Origin: Pseudomonas sp. FEN
GTDB taxonomy: Bacteria; Pseudomonadota; Gammaproteobacteria; Pseudomonadales; Pseudomonadaceae
DNA: 64,000 nucleotides
Assembly (NCBI RefSeq): GCF_904067045.1
Contig: NZ_CAJFDC010000001.1
Coordinates: 248,001 to 312,000, forward strand
Reading direction: 5' to 3'
In this document: positions 7,733-16,037 of the stretch, one piece after another
How positions within the stretch are numbered: position 1 is the first letter of the stretch
Layout of the letters: the number at the start of each line of letters is the position of its first letter
Made by a program: the position numbers and the translations under genes
The notes under the pieces: model-generated
Told to the model about the DNA's origin: nothing
The model's input: the letters and a program-made list of their open reading frames with translations, nothing else
The model's database searches: none

Positions 7733-8050
7733 ATGTCCTGGATCATTCTGTTTTTCGCCGGTCTCTTCGAAGTCGGTTGGGCCGTTGGCCTCAAGTACAC
7801 CGACGGCTTCAGCCGCCCGCTGGCCACCGCACTCACTGTCGCCGCCATGGCGATCAGTCTTGGCCTGCTGGGCCTTGCCATGAAGGAGTTGCCGCTGGGC
7901 ACCGCTTATGCGATCTGGACCGGTGTCGGTGCGGTGGGCACGGTGATCGCCGGGATCATCCTGTTCGGTGAGTCCATGGCGTTGTTCCGCCTGGCGAGCG
8001 TCGCCTTGATCATTGCCGGGTTGATCGGCTTGAAGGTCTCGGCGGCCTGA
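7733..8050 (+). CDS. gdx: Guanidinium exporter Gdx (SugE-type SMR protein)
   Basis: A 105-residue protein with four transmembrane helices, typical of small multidrug resistance proteins. E13, the essential acidic residue of the family, is present in GLFEVGW. The residues that mark the Gdx subfamily rather than EmrE, G10, W16 and K101, are all there. Gdx proteins are dual-topology dimers that exchange guanidinium for protons. ATG at 7733 is chosen over the ATG at 7721 because GGAGG (7724-7728) lies between them. The guanidine-II riboswitch directly upstream supports guanidinium as the true substrate, so older labels such as quaternary ammonium resistance protein would be misleading. Confidence 0.93.
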   Translation: MSWIILFFAGLFEVGWAVGLKYTDGFSRPLATALTVAAMAISLGLLGLAMKELPLGTAYAIWTGVGAVGTVIAGIILFGESMALFRLASVALIIAGLIGLKVSAA

Positions 8051-8076
8051 CCCCCTCCTCGATCCAACACCCCCCG

Positions 8077-8322
8077 GTAGGAGCCAGCTTGCTGGCGATG
8101 AGGCCAGTGGGCCTTGCACCGCCTGGTCGATCGTAATCGCTGGCACGCCAGGCTCCCACAAAGACCGCGTTCAGTCGCAAGGGATGAGGGAGATCCCTTG
8201 TAGGAGCCAGCTTGCTGGCGATGAGGCCAGTGGGCCTTGCACCGCCTGATCGATCGTAATCGCTGGCACGCCAGGCTCCCACAAAGACCGTGTTCAGCCG
8301 CAAGGAATGAGGGCGATCTCTT
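8077..8322. repeat. Tandem duplication of a REPIN, family B (two 123-bp units)
   Basis: The unit starting TAGGAGCCAGCTTGCTGGCG at 8077 recurs at 8200 with a period of 123 bp and only a few substitutions (for example CCTGGTCG against CCTGATCG). Each unit holds two inverted REP ends (GGAGCCAGCTTGCTGGC and GCTGGCACGCCAGGCTCC) plus a spacer. Other family B elements are at 13697-13788 and 62858-62942. Confidence 0.85.
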
Positions 8323-8412
8323 GTGGGAGCAGGATTTATCCGCGAAGAGGCCCGCAAGACCGCCAAAAGCCTGGCGGCGGTGCGGCGATCCGACAGGCAG
8401 CGCTCCCGCACA
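8322..8412. repeat. REPIN, family C (GTGGGAGC ends)
   Basis: Left end GTGGGAGCAGGATTTATCCG and right end GCGCTCCCGCAC enclose a GCGGCGGTGCGGCGATCCGA core found in several other elements here (13829-13918, 59891-59980). It abuts the family B tandem repeat and ends 4 bp from the stop codon of the acyltransferase gene. Confidence 0.75.
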
Positions 8413-8415
8413 CGT

Positions 8416-10293
8416 CTACCGACGTGCCATCCCCCGCAACTGCAACACCTGTTCACGCAACTGCGCCGGCACCGCCACTTCGGCCCCGACCGGGCTCCCC
8501 GCCACCAGGGTCACCCGCGACCACAGGCGCCGGAACAGCCCCTTGCCCGGATCGCGACTGAAGAAACTGCCCCACAAACCTTGCAGCGCCAGCGGAATCA
8601 CCGGCACCGGGGTCTCCTCCAGCACGCGGGTCATGCCACCTTTGAACTCGTTGATCTCGCCATCGGTGGTCAGCTTGCCTTCGGGGAAGATGCACACCAA
8701 TTCGCCATCCTTCAGATACTCGGCGATTTTCCTGAACGCGCGCTCGTAGATCTCCAGGTCCTCACCGCGCCCGGCAATCGGAATGGCCCCGGCCGTGCGG
8801 AAGATGAAGTTGAGTACCGGCAGGCGGTAGATCTTGTAATACATCACGAAGCGAATCGGCCGCCGCACCGCTCCACCGATCAGCAGCGCATCGACAAACG
8901 ACACATGATTGCAAACCAGCAAGGCCGCGCCCTCATCGGGAATCAGTTCCAGGTTGCGGTGCTCGACGCGGTACATGGAATGGCTGAGCAGCCAGATCAT
9001 GAAGCGCATGCTGAACTCGGGCACGATCTTGAAGATGTAGGCGTTGACCGCGACATTCATCAGCGACACCACCAGGAACAACTCGGGAATCGACAGCTTC
9101 ACCACACTGAGCAGCAGGATCGAGACAATTGCCGAGACCACCATGAACAGCGCGTTGAGAATGTTGTTCGCGGCAATCACCCGGGCCCGCTCGTTCTCGG
9201 CGGTACGCGACTGGATCAACGCATACAGCGGCACGATGTAGAAACCGCCGAACACGCCCAGCCCGAGAATATCCACCAACACCCACCAGGCCTGGTGATA
9301 ACCGAGCAGCGCCAGCCAGTCGTAGGCCTGCACATTCTGCGGGAGGTTACCGGAGTGCCACCACAGCAACAGGCCGAACAGGCTCAGTCCGAACGAACCG
9401 AAGGGCACCAGGCCGATTTCCACCTTGCGCCCCGACAGCCGCTCGCAAAGCATCGAACCGGCGGCGATACCAACCGAAAATACCGTGAGGATCAGCGTCA
9501 CCACGGTCTCATCGCCGTACAGCCACTCCTTGGCGTATGCCGGAATCTGCGTCAGGTAGATCGCCCCGACGAACCAGAACCAGGAGTTGCCGACAATCGA
9601 GCGCGACACCGCCGGCGTCTGCCCCAGGCCCAGGCGCAAGGTGGCCCAGGACTGGCTGAAAATATTCCAGTTCAGCCGCAACTGCGGGCTCGCCGCCGAC
9701 GCCCGGGGAATACCGCGACTGGCCAGGTAGCCGAGCACCGCCACCAGCACAATGGCGCTGGACACGATCGGCGCGTAGTGCGCCGAAGACATCATCACCC
9801 CGGCACCGATGGTCCCCGCCAGGATCGCCAGGAAGGTGCCCATCTCCACCAGGCCGTTGCCACCGACCAGTTCCTCTTCATGCAGGGCCTGGGGCAGGAT
9901 CGAGTATTTGACCGGGCCGAACAGCGCCGAGTGGGTGCCCATGGCGAACAGCGTCACCAGCATCAATGACAGGTGATCGAACACAAAGCCCACGGCACCG
10001 ACCGCCATGATGGCAATTTCGCCCAGCTTGATCACCCGGATCAGCGCATCCTTGGCAAACTTTTCGCCAAACTGTCCGGCCAGGGCCGAGAACAGGAAGA
10101 ACGGCAGGATGAACAGCAAGGCACAGAGGTTGACCCAGATGCCGCGATCCCCGGTGAGGGCAAGTTTGTAGAGGATGGCGAGGATCAACGACTGCTTGAA
10201 CAGATTGTCATTGAACGCCCCGAGGGACTGCGTCACGAAGAACGGCAGGAAGCGCCGTGTACGCAGCAGATTGAACTGTGAGGGGTGACTCAT
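8416..10293 (-). CDS. Fused MFS lysophospholipid transporter (LplT-like) and PlsC-type acyltransferase
   Basis: A 625-residue two-domain inner-membrane protein. Residues about 1-410 are an MFS domain with 12 helices, opening with FLPFFVTQSLGAFNDNLFK as in LplT. Residues about 430-625 are a 1-acylglycerol-3-phosphate acyltransferase domain with NHVSFVD (the HX4D catalytic pair) and FPEGKLT (phosphate-binding). This matches the LplT plus acyltransferase half of the LplT/Aas system that recovers lyso-phosphatidylethanolamine from the periplasm, but the acyl-ACP synthetase domain of Aas is absent, so acyl-ACP or acyl-CoA must come from elsewhere. Transcribed alone. The ATG at 10293 follows AGGGAAG closely. 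Confidence 0.85.
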   Translation of the reverse strand: MSHPSQFNLLRTRRFLPFFVTQSLGAFNDNLFKQSLILAILYKLALTGDRGIWVNLCALLFILPFFLFSALAGQFGEKFAKDALIRVIKLGEIAIMAVGAVGFVFDHLSLMLVTLFAMGTHSALFGPVKYSILPQALHEEELVGGNGLVEMGTFLAILAGTIGAGVMMSSAHYAPIVSSAIVLVAVLGYLASRGIPRASAASPQLRLNWNIFSQSWATLRLGLGQTPAVSRSIVGNSWFWFVGAIYLTQIPAYAKEWLYGDETVVTLILTVFSVGIAAGSMLCERLSGRKVEIGLVPFGSFGLSLFGLLLWWHSGNLPQNVQAYDWLALLGYHQAWWVLVDILGLGVFGGFYIVPLYALIQSRTAENERARVIAANNILNALFMVVSAIVSILLLSVVKLSIPELFLVVSLMNVAVNAYIFKIVPEFSMRFMIWLLSHSMYRVEHRNLELIPDEGAALLVCNHVSFVDALLIGGAVRRPIRFVMYYKIYRLPVLNFIFRTAGAIPIAGRGEDLEIYERAFRKIAEYLKDGELVCIFPEGKLTTDGEINEFKGGMTRVLEETPVPVIPLALQGLWGSFFSRDPGKGLFRRLWSRVTLVAGSPVGAEVAVPAQLREQVLQLRGMARR

Positions 10294-10384
10294 CTTCCCT
10301 GTACCTGAGTGGCGCCGAGAGCGGCTTTCTTGTTGGAAGGCGGATCACCACCCCCGGGCCACAACCTTACCTAATATCGGGCAA

Positions 10385-11539
10385 CTATTTCGCTATTCCC
10401 GCCAGGCAAGGTGAAACAAAAAGCTCGCCTTTATAAGCACCGCGCAAGGTCCGCGAACCGACTATCAGCCACAGCACCGCCAGCAAGACCACCAGGACCA
10501 GGCCGAAGCCACTGAAAAAGCCCAGGTGCAAGGTGCTGCCCAACTTCAAGGTCGCCAGCGAATAGACCCCCAAGGGGAAAGTGAAGCCCCACCAGCCGAG
10601 ATTGAACGGCAGCCCCTGACGCAGATAGCGCAGGGTGATCAACACGGCCATCAGCATCCACCACAGCCCAAAGCCCCAGAGAATGATCCCGGCGACCAGG
10701 CCCAGGCCACTGGCGATCTCGCCCATCCCCGACAGGCCGATGCTGGCAAAAATCGCCGGCGAGTCCGCCCCCAGCAGCAACATGCCCAACGCACCGGTGC
10801 CGATCGGCCCCAGGGCCAGCCAGCTCGAGGCCGCCATGTTTTCATGGGGCAACTTGTGCAACGCCATGCGCAACAACAGGATACTCAGGATGCTGAATGC
10901 TACCGGCACCGAGAACGCCCAGAGCACATAGCTGGTGACCAGCACGTTGAACTGCTGCTGGGCATCGAGCAGATGCGGCGCCAACAGGCCTCCGCTGGCC
11001 GCGGCGACCTCCGCGGCCACCACCGGCAACAGCCAGACCGCCGTCATCTGGTCGATACTGTGCTCCTGGCGGGTGAACATCAGGTAAGGAATCAGCACGC
11101 CACAGGCCAGGGACATGGCCACGTCGACCCACCACAGCACTTCGGCGACCCGCACCGCGCTGACGCCCCAGCGCGACACGCCAAACAGCAGGAAGCCATT
11201 GATGATGGTCGCCAACCCCATGGGAATGGTGCCGAAGAACATCGAGACCGTGGAATGCCCGAAAATCCGCCGCGCCTCATGGAAGAACAACACCCAGCGC
11301 GCGCCGTAGAGCAGGCTGAACGCGGCGAACAACAGGATATTGAACAACCACAGAGCTTCGCCCAAGGTCCGCAGTCCCGGCACGGCTATCGGCAACTGTG
11401 CCAGGGCCAGCGCCAGGACCCCGGTGCCCATGGTTGCGGCGAACCAGTTGGGAGTGAACTGGCGAATGACTTCACGGGGGTGCTGCAAATGGCCCAGGGG
11501 CCGGATTCCGGGTTTGACGCTGTTAAGGCATGTTTGCAT
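10385..11539 (-). CDS. TDT-family (TehA/Mae1/SLAC1-type) transporter
   Basis: A 384-residue protein with about ten transmembrane helices and the SLAC1/TehA fold signature FTPNWFAATMGTGVLALAL at residues about 28-46. The family includes TehA, malate permease Mae1 and sulfite exporters; the closest description for this type in bacteria is a C4-dicarboxylate or sulfite/anion exporter. ATG at 11539 follows AGGAGT by 6 bases. Two direct repeats that may be regulatory lie about 50 bp upstream. The downstream cupin/hydrolase genes on the same strand are upstream in transcription but a 105-bp AT-rich gap suggests a separate promoter. Confidence 0.85.
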   Translation of the reverse strand: MQTCLNSVKPGIRPLGHLQHPREVIRQFTPNWFAATMGTGVLALALAQLPIAVPGLRTLGEALWLFNILLFAAFSLLYGARWVLFFHEARRIFGHSTVSMFFGTIPMGLATIINGFLLFGVSRWGVSAVRVAEVLWWVDVAMSLACGVLIPYLMFTRQEHSIDQMTAVWLLPVVAAEVAAASGGLLAPHLLDAQQQFNVLVTSYVLWAFSVPVAFSILSILLLRMALHKLPHENMAASSWLALGPIGTGALGMLLLGADSPAIFASIGLSGMGEIASGLGLVAGIILWGFGLWWMLMAVLITLRYLRQGLPFNLGWWGFTFPLGVYSLATLKLGSTLHLGFFSGFGLVLVVLLAVLWLIVGSRTLRGAYKGELFVSPCLAGIAK

Positions 11540-11587
11540 GACTGACTCCTGTCCTCGGGTGAGGTTGCAGCCATCATAGAACCGGAT

Positions 11588-11625
11588 CGAATATCTATAT
11601 AACGGGTAATATCTCTATATGTTAT
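11588..11625. promoter_or_regulatory. Direct repeats upstream of the TDT gene
   Basis: AATATCTATAT at 11590-11600 and AATATCTCTATAT at 11608-11620 recur with an 18-bp step inside an AT-rich gap (11580-11644) that contrasts with the GC-rich surroundings. It is the likely promoter area of the TDT gene, and the repeats are candidate regulator sites. No experimental motif is recalled that matches. Confidence 0.35.
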
Positions 11626-11644
11626 CTGTTTCATAGATAATAAA

Positions 11645-11956
11645 TCAGAGACTGCCTTCAGCCTCGATCACCAGCACTCGCGCCTCTCCCAAGGGCTCAG
11701 CCAGGTGTTCACAGCCGATTTCGGCATAGAAGATATCGCCGACCTCCAGCACCACGGCCTGCTCGATTCCGTCCTTGCGATAGCGCATGCGCACCCGGCC
11801 ATCCAGCACTGCAAACACTTCCTGCCCGTCATTGATGTGCCAGATATAGGGTTGGTCGGTCCAGTGCAGGCGAACGCCGATGCCCTTCATGCTGGCGATA
11901 TCCAGCGCCGCCCAAGGGCGGTCGCCGGTAAATTCGCGGCTGCGGATGATCGTCAT
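11645..11956 (-). CDS. Small cupin-domain protein
   Basis: A 103-residue single-domain cupin. The ATG at 11956 is part of an ATGA that also contains the TGA stop of the upstream cysteine hydrolase, so the two are translationally coupled. Cupin motif 1 is reduced (HINDGQEVFAVLDG) and motif 2 reads VGDIFYAEIGCEHLAEP with one His, so metal binding may be partial. Stand-alone cupins of this type often bind small carboxylates or modified nucleobases, but no substrate can be assigned. It probably assists the hydrolase reaction or handles its product. Confidence 0.75.
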   Translation of the reverse strand: MTIIRSREFTGDRPWAALDIASMKGIGVRLHWTDQPYIWHINDGQEVFAVLDGRVRMRYRKDGIEQAVVLEVGDIFYAEIGCEHLAEPLGEARVLVIEAEGSL

Positions 11957-12579
11957 GAGCGTTGCCGCGCCTGTTGATTGGAAGCCGGAATCGAAGAACG
12001 GGACAAGGTCACGCCCTCCTCCACGGCAGACAGCCAACGCGCCGTGCTGACCACGGCGGCAAAGCGCGTATGGAAGACCACGCTGAAGACCCGGTGGATC
12101 TCTTCGGCGCTGGCCTGTCCCGCTTCATTGGCATACGGCAGCGAGCCACTGGCATCGCTGAGAAATTCGACCGCCAGGCCACGATGGGTGGCCTCGTAGA
12201 TAGTCGAGGCATCGCAGTTGTGGGTCATGTAGCCCACCACGCTCAAGGTGTCGATATGGCGCGCGGCCAGCCATTGGCCAAGGTCGGTTTCGCTAAAGGC
12301 GCTGGGCAGTGTCTTGTGGATAAGGTGATCGTATGGCCGTGAACCGACCACCGAATGCAGCTCCCAGCCCGGCGAGCCAATGGCAAACAGCGGCGAGCCC
12401 GCCGGGCTGTCGTTCTGCACGATCACTACCGGAATACCGGCGGCATTCGCCACATCGATAGCCCGGCCGATATTGACCAGCGACTCATCCACTGGCGGGT
12501 ATTCGATCAGCAGATTGCCACTGACGTATTCATTCTGTACATCGATGACGATCAGCGCACGGCGCGGGGACTGGGACAT
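11953..12579 (-). CDS. Isochorismatase-family cysteine hydrolase
   Basis: A 208-residue alpha/beta hydrolase of the isochorismatase/nicotinamidase superfamily. The catalytic triad is visible: D13 (LIVIDVQNEY), K89 (HKTLPSAF) and C122 (GYMTHNCDAST). Presence of the Cys rules out true isochorismatases, which lack it, and points to amide or carbamate hydrolysis. Start chosen at the ATG at 12579 behind CCGGAG; the longer frame upstream lacks support. It overlaps the cupin gene by 4 bp and is divergent from a GlxA-type regulator, which often controls a neighbouring amidase of this kind. Confidence 0.85.
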   Translation of the reverse strand: MSQSPRRALIVIDVQNEYVSGNLLIEYPPVDESLVNIGRAIDVANAAGIPVVIVQNDSPAGSPLFAIGSPGWELHSVVGSRPYDHLIHKTLPSAFSETDLGQWLAARHIDTLSVVGYMTHNCDASTIYEATHRGLAVEFLSDASGSLPYANEAGQASAEEIHRVFSVVFHTRFAAVVSTARWLSAVEEGVTLSRSSIPASNQQARQRS

Positions 12580-12702
12580 GATCTGGCTCCGGGTGAATAT
12601 GTTTGAGGCCCCCATGATCGCGCGGCGTCCGGAAAACTCTAAGTGGCCCGAAAGACAATATACGATAATATCAGGCCAAATCGCAGCCCGAGTACCCCGC
12701 GG

Positions 12703-13665
12703 ATGACCACGATCGACATCGCCGTGATCGCCTTCAACGGCATCAGCCCTTTTCACTTGTCCGTACCGACGCTGGTGTTCGCCGAGCAGCACGAAGGTCT
12801 CGAGAGGCCACGCTTTGCCCTGAAGGTCTGCGGATTCGAGCCCGGCCCGCTGAGCACCAGCGCGGGGTTCGATATTCAGGTTCACCATGGCCTGGAAGCC
12901 CTCGGCCAGGCCGACGTGATCATCATGCCGTCCTGGCGCGACACTGAAGAACGCCCGCCCGAGCCGTTGCTTGAAGCACTACAGCAGGCGCACCAGCGGG
13001 GCACCCGCATTGTTGGCCTGTGCCTGGGGGCTTTTGTCCTCGCCGAAGCAGGACTGCTGGACGGACGCAAGGCCACCACGCACTGGAACTGGGCGACTGA
13101 ATTCGCCCGCCGATACCCCCGGGTACTGCTCGATGCCGACGTGCTGTATGCCGAGTCCGACCACCTGCTGACCTCGGCCGGTACCGCCGCCGGCCTGGAT
13201 TGCTGCCTGTACCTGATGCAACAGTTGTGCGGTGCCGAGGTTACACACAAGGTGGCCCGGCGCCTGGTGGTCGCGCCCCATCGCTCGGGTGGCCAGGCGC
13301 AGTTCATCGAGCGACCGCTGCCCATGGCCGGCGAGCAGGATCGCATGGGGTTGCTGTTGCAATGGCTGGGGCGCAACTTCACCCGCAGCCACTCCCTGGA
13401 TGAACTGGCGGACCGGGCGGCGATGAGTCGCCGGTCCTTTACCCGGCACTTCAAGCAACTGACCGGGACCACGGTCGGCCAGTGGCTGTTGGGACAACGC
13501 TTGAGCCATGCCCAGCGTCTGCTGGAAAGCAGCAGCCAGAATATTGAAGCCATTGCCCTGGAGGCGGGTTTCGGCACCGCCCTGTCGTTGCGCCAGCATT
13601 TCAACGCCTCACTGCGGATCTCTCCGTCGGCTTACCGGGCGCAGTTTGTCGGACGCGAAACCTAG
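12703..13665 (+). CDS. GlxA-family AraC/XylS transcriptional regulator
   Basis: A 320-residue regulator with an N-terminal DJ-1/PfpI-like domain (about 1-190, with the nucleophile-elbow-like sequence GLCLGAFVLAEAGLLDG) and a C-terminal AraC domain (about 215-315) with two helix-turn-helix units: LDELADRAAMSRRSFTRHF and IEAIALEAGFGTALSLRQHF. GlxA-type proteins regulate amidase, betaine or nitrogen-metabolite genes. It is divergent from the cysteine hydrolase/cupin operon and probably controls it. The ATG at 12703 aligns with the usual DJ-1 start (TIDIAVIAF). The shared 123-bp intergenic region contains AT-rich direct AATAT repeats. Confidence 0.88.
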   Translation: MTTIDIAVIAFNGISPFHLSVPTLVFAEQHEGLERPRFALKVCGFEPGPLSTSAGFDIQVHHGLEALGQADVIIMPSWRDTEERPPEPLLEALQQAHQRGTRIVGLCLGAFVLAEAGLLDGRKATTHWNWATEFARRYPRVLLDADVLYAESDHLLTSAGTAAGLDCCLYLMQQLCGAEVTHKVARRLVVAPHRSGGQAQFIERPLPMAGEQDRMGLLLQWLGRNFTRSHSLDELADRAAMSRRSFTRHFKQLTGTTVGQWLLGQRLSHAQRLLESSSQNIEAIALEAGFGTALSLRQHFNASLRISPSAYRAQFVGRET

Positions 13666-13696
13666 CGCCGCCCGGCCAATGCCGAACACGGTCCCC

Positions 13697-13788
13697 GTGT
13701 CGGCGCCAGCTTGCTGGCAATTGCGCGCTGATGCTCGACATCGCCGTCGCCTGGAGAATCGCCATCGCCAGCAAGCCGGCGTCTACAA
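13697..13788. repeat. REP doublet, family B
   Basis: GGCGCCAGCTTGCTGGCAAT at the left and TCGCCAGCAAGCCGGCG at the right are inverted copies of the family B REP. It sits just past the stop of the GlxA-type regulator gene. Confidence 0.75.
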
Positions 13789-13828
13789 GTGACCTAACCG
13801 GCGCAAGCCAGCGAAAGCAACGCGTGCC

Positions 13829-13918
13829 TGTGGGAGCAGAGCTTGCTCGCGAAGGGGCCCGTGGGAGCGCTAGAAGCTTCGCGGCGGTGCGGCGATCCGA
13901 CAAGCTCCGCCGCCACAG
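13829..13918. repeat. REPIN, family C, overlapping the 3' end of a gene
   Basis: TGTGGGAGCAGAGCTTGCTC at the left and AAGCTCCGCCGCCACA at the right enclose the GCGGCGGTGCGGCGATCC core. Its right half, 13870-13918, is inside the reading frame of the neighbouring unknown protein. Confidence 0.8.
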
Positions 13919-14649
13919 AAAGCGTGTTCATCCGCCTCTCGCTCCAGAGGATAAAGATCCAGCTGCGCCTCCCTGCGCAGCCAACCGGCATCCAGCACCC
14001 GCTCCATACTCGACGCTGGCCGCTGGATTTCATCGCCCCGCACCAGCGCACCGCGCAAAATGGCAAAACGCGCCCGGTTGATATGCCCGCCGGAGCCATA
14101 GGTAGCCACCTTGCCCAGCTTCGCGGCAACCCCGGTGTCAGCGCCAAACCAACCGACACCGATACCCAGACGCGCCATGACAAATGCATGATCGTGAAGA
14201 GTCGCCGCACAGGCCTGGATCAGCTCAATAAACGCCTGGGTCGTGACATCCATGGCCTCCAGGCCATGCAACTGGGCAATGCGCTTGCCGATCCATACCC
14301 CTCGGGTTTTGAGCAGCAGCGCATCGATGCTGTCATGGGCCAGCTCGACCCGGCGCCGCGGATCGGGCTCATGCAACATCGCCCGCCTCAGCGTCTGCAG
14401 GGCAAAAGCCATGGGCACCGCGCCCTGGGGCCGCATCCGGCGCGTGGGCAGCACGTGGGTCAGCAAGCGATGCAAGCCGAACAGGCTCTCGGCTTGCAGG
14501 AACAGGCCGGCCTGGGCAGACAGCGGTTGCCAGGCCACCTCCTGCAACAGGCTCAGCGCTTGCGTCAGGTCGGCGGACTGAAGCTTCGAGGCCAACTGGG
14601 CGGATGCTGGCAATGGCGTCCGAATTCGAGGGCGTGTGGGAGTCATCAT
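13870..14649 (-). CDS. Hypothetical protein with REP-encoded C-terminus
   Basis: A 259-residue soluble protein that I do not recognise. It has no signal peptide or membrane helix; the middle is rich in Arg, His and Asp (EPDPRRRVELAHDSIDAL, KRIAQLHGLEAMDV) and a Gly-rich stretch GIGVGWFGADTGVAAKLG follows. The last 16 codons (FCGGGACRIAAPP and onward) lie in a family C REP element, so the native stop was probably displaced by REP insertion. The start is uncertain: ATG codons at 14649 and 14646 have no clear ribosome site. It is followed upstream by an MFS gene on the same strand, 89 bp away, and may share its transcript. Confidence 0.6.
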   Translation of the reverse strand: MMTPTRPRIRTPLPASAQLASKLQSADLTQALSLLQEVAWQPLSAQAGLFLQAESLFGLHRLLTHVLPTRRMRPQGAVPMAFALQTLRRAMLHEPDPRRRVELAHDSIDALLLKTRGVWIGKRIAQLHGLEAMDVTTQAFIELIQACAATLHDHAFVMARLGIGVGWFGADTGVAAKLGKVATYGSGGHINRARFAILRGALVRGDEIQRPASSMERVLDAGWLRREAQLDLYPLEREADEHAFCGGGACRIAAPPRSF

Positions 14650-14738
14650 GGCGCGCCGTGGTCATTCCGGTAAAAGTCCCCAGTCTGACCGCCACCCCGC
14701 CGTCGATCTTGCAATAACCGATCAGCCGGCCCACCGGC

Positions 14739-15935
14739 TCAGACCACCAGGTCCCGCGCCGGACGCCGCCACAACAACATCGACAAAGCCCCCAGGGACA
14801 GCATGATCAGCACCGCAGCGTAGCCATCCGTCGTGGCGATCAGACCGAAAGAGCGGCTCAGATTGCCCGCCAGCAATGATGGCAGGCAGAACGCCAGGTA
14901 GCTCAGTGCATAAAAAGCCGACATCAACCCCGCCCGCTCATGGGGCAAGGCCAGCGGCACCACGCTGCGCAACGCCCCCAGAAAGCCCGCGCCGAAGCCG
15001 CTGCCCGCCACCAGGGTGGCAAATAAAAACAGCGCGAGGCTGGCGCTGTGCACGGCCAGTAGAATCAGGCTGACACCGGTCGCCAGCAGCGCCGCGCCCA
15101 AGCGCAGGATCATATGCGCGGGACGATTGCGCAGGGTGAAGATCGCCAGCGCTCCGCTGAGGGTCAGCACCGCCACCAGAACGCCGCCGATCAGGTTGGA
15201 AGTCGAACCGGTCGCGGCCCGCACCAGCGACGGTGCGAGCGACAGGTAGAAACCGCCCATGGCCCAGACCGCGACATCCACTGGCAACGACAGCCACAGG
15301 GCCCGGCGCGCTTGCGGTGGCACGTGCAGGGTCGGGCGCAGCGACGCCAGGGCACCCGGCAATCTACTGACCGTTTCCGGCAAGCGCCAGACAGACAGCG
15401 CCTGCACCAGCAGCAGGCCGAACAGAATCCAGTACACCAACTGCAGGGGGCGTGGCGCGAACTCCACCAGCAAACCGGAGCCCAGACCACCGCAGGCCAT
15501 CCCCAGCAGAGGCGCGATACTGTTGATCAGTGGTCCCTTGCGGTTGTCGTTGTCCAGCAGGGCCGCACCCAGTACGCTGGTCGCCATGCCGGTGGCAAAG
15601 CCCTGCAATGCCCGCGCGGCGATCAGCAATGCGGCGCTGTCGGCCGAGATGAACAGCAACATCGCGCCGATATCCAGCAACAGTGCGACAAAGATCACCG
15701 GCCGGCGCCCCAGATGGTCGGACAGCGAACCGACCGTCAGCAGGGCCGCCAGCAGGCTCAGGGCATACACGCCGAAGATCAGCGTCAAGGTCGCCGCGGA
15801 AAATTGCAGGGTTTCCTGATACAGGTGGTACAAGGGCGTCGGCGCGCTGGAGGCGGCCAGAAAAGTCAACAAGCCGATCGACAGGAACAGCAGGCTGGCG
15901 CGATTGGAAACAGGTATTTCGACGCTATTGGACAT
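14739..15935 (-). CDS. MFS transporter (drug:H+ antiporter type)
   Basis: A 398-residue, 12-helix MFS protein. The MFS motif A is clear (GSLSDHLGRRPVI) and the first helix ends SSAPTPLYHLYQE, a pattern common among multidrug efflux carriers. ATG at 15935 is chosen because TGGAG lies 8 bases upstream and because the family begins near SNRASLLFL; the longer frame to 16100 runs through the intergenic operator region. It is divergent from a TetR regulator 102 bp away, the standard arrangement for an efflux pump with its repressor. Substrate unknown. Confidence 0.85.
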   Translation of the reverse strand: MSNSVEIPVSNRASLLFLSIGLLTFLAASSAPTPLYHLYQETLQFSAATLTLIFGVYALSLLAALLTVGSLSDHLGRRPVIFVALLLDIGAMLLFISADSAALLIAARALQGFATGMATSVLGAALLDNDNRKGPLINSIAPLLGMACGGLGSGLLVEFAPRPLQLVYWILFGLLLVQALSVWRLPETVSRLPGALASLRPTLHVPPQARRALWLSLPVDVAVWAMGGFYLSLAPSLVRAATGSTSNLIGGVLVAVLTLSGALAIFTLRNRPAHMILRLGAALLATGVSLILLAVHSASLALFLFATLVAGSGFGAGFLGALRSVVPLALPHERAGLMSAFYALSYLAFCLPSLLAGNLSRSFGLIATTDGYAAVLIMLSLGALSMLLWRRPARDLVV

Positions 15936-15960
15936 GGGCACGCTCCACATGGAAACCGCA

Positions 15961-15980
15961 AAAGCTAATATATTGCTTTT
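15961..15980. promoter_or_regulatory. Candidate TetR operator between divergent MFS and tetR genes
   Basis: AAAGCTAATATATTGCTTTT contains the 8-bp palindrome AATATATT flanked by AAAGC and GCTTT, an imperfect inverted repeat of about 20 bp. It lies 26 bp upstream of the MFS start and 57 bp upstream of the regulator start, where a TetR dimer could block both promoters. Confidence 0.5.
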
Positions 15981-16037
15981 GCAGCAGTGTGCTACCGCGC
16001 TCATCTTAAAGCAAATTCTTTGTGTTAAGGTTTTGGC

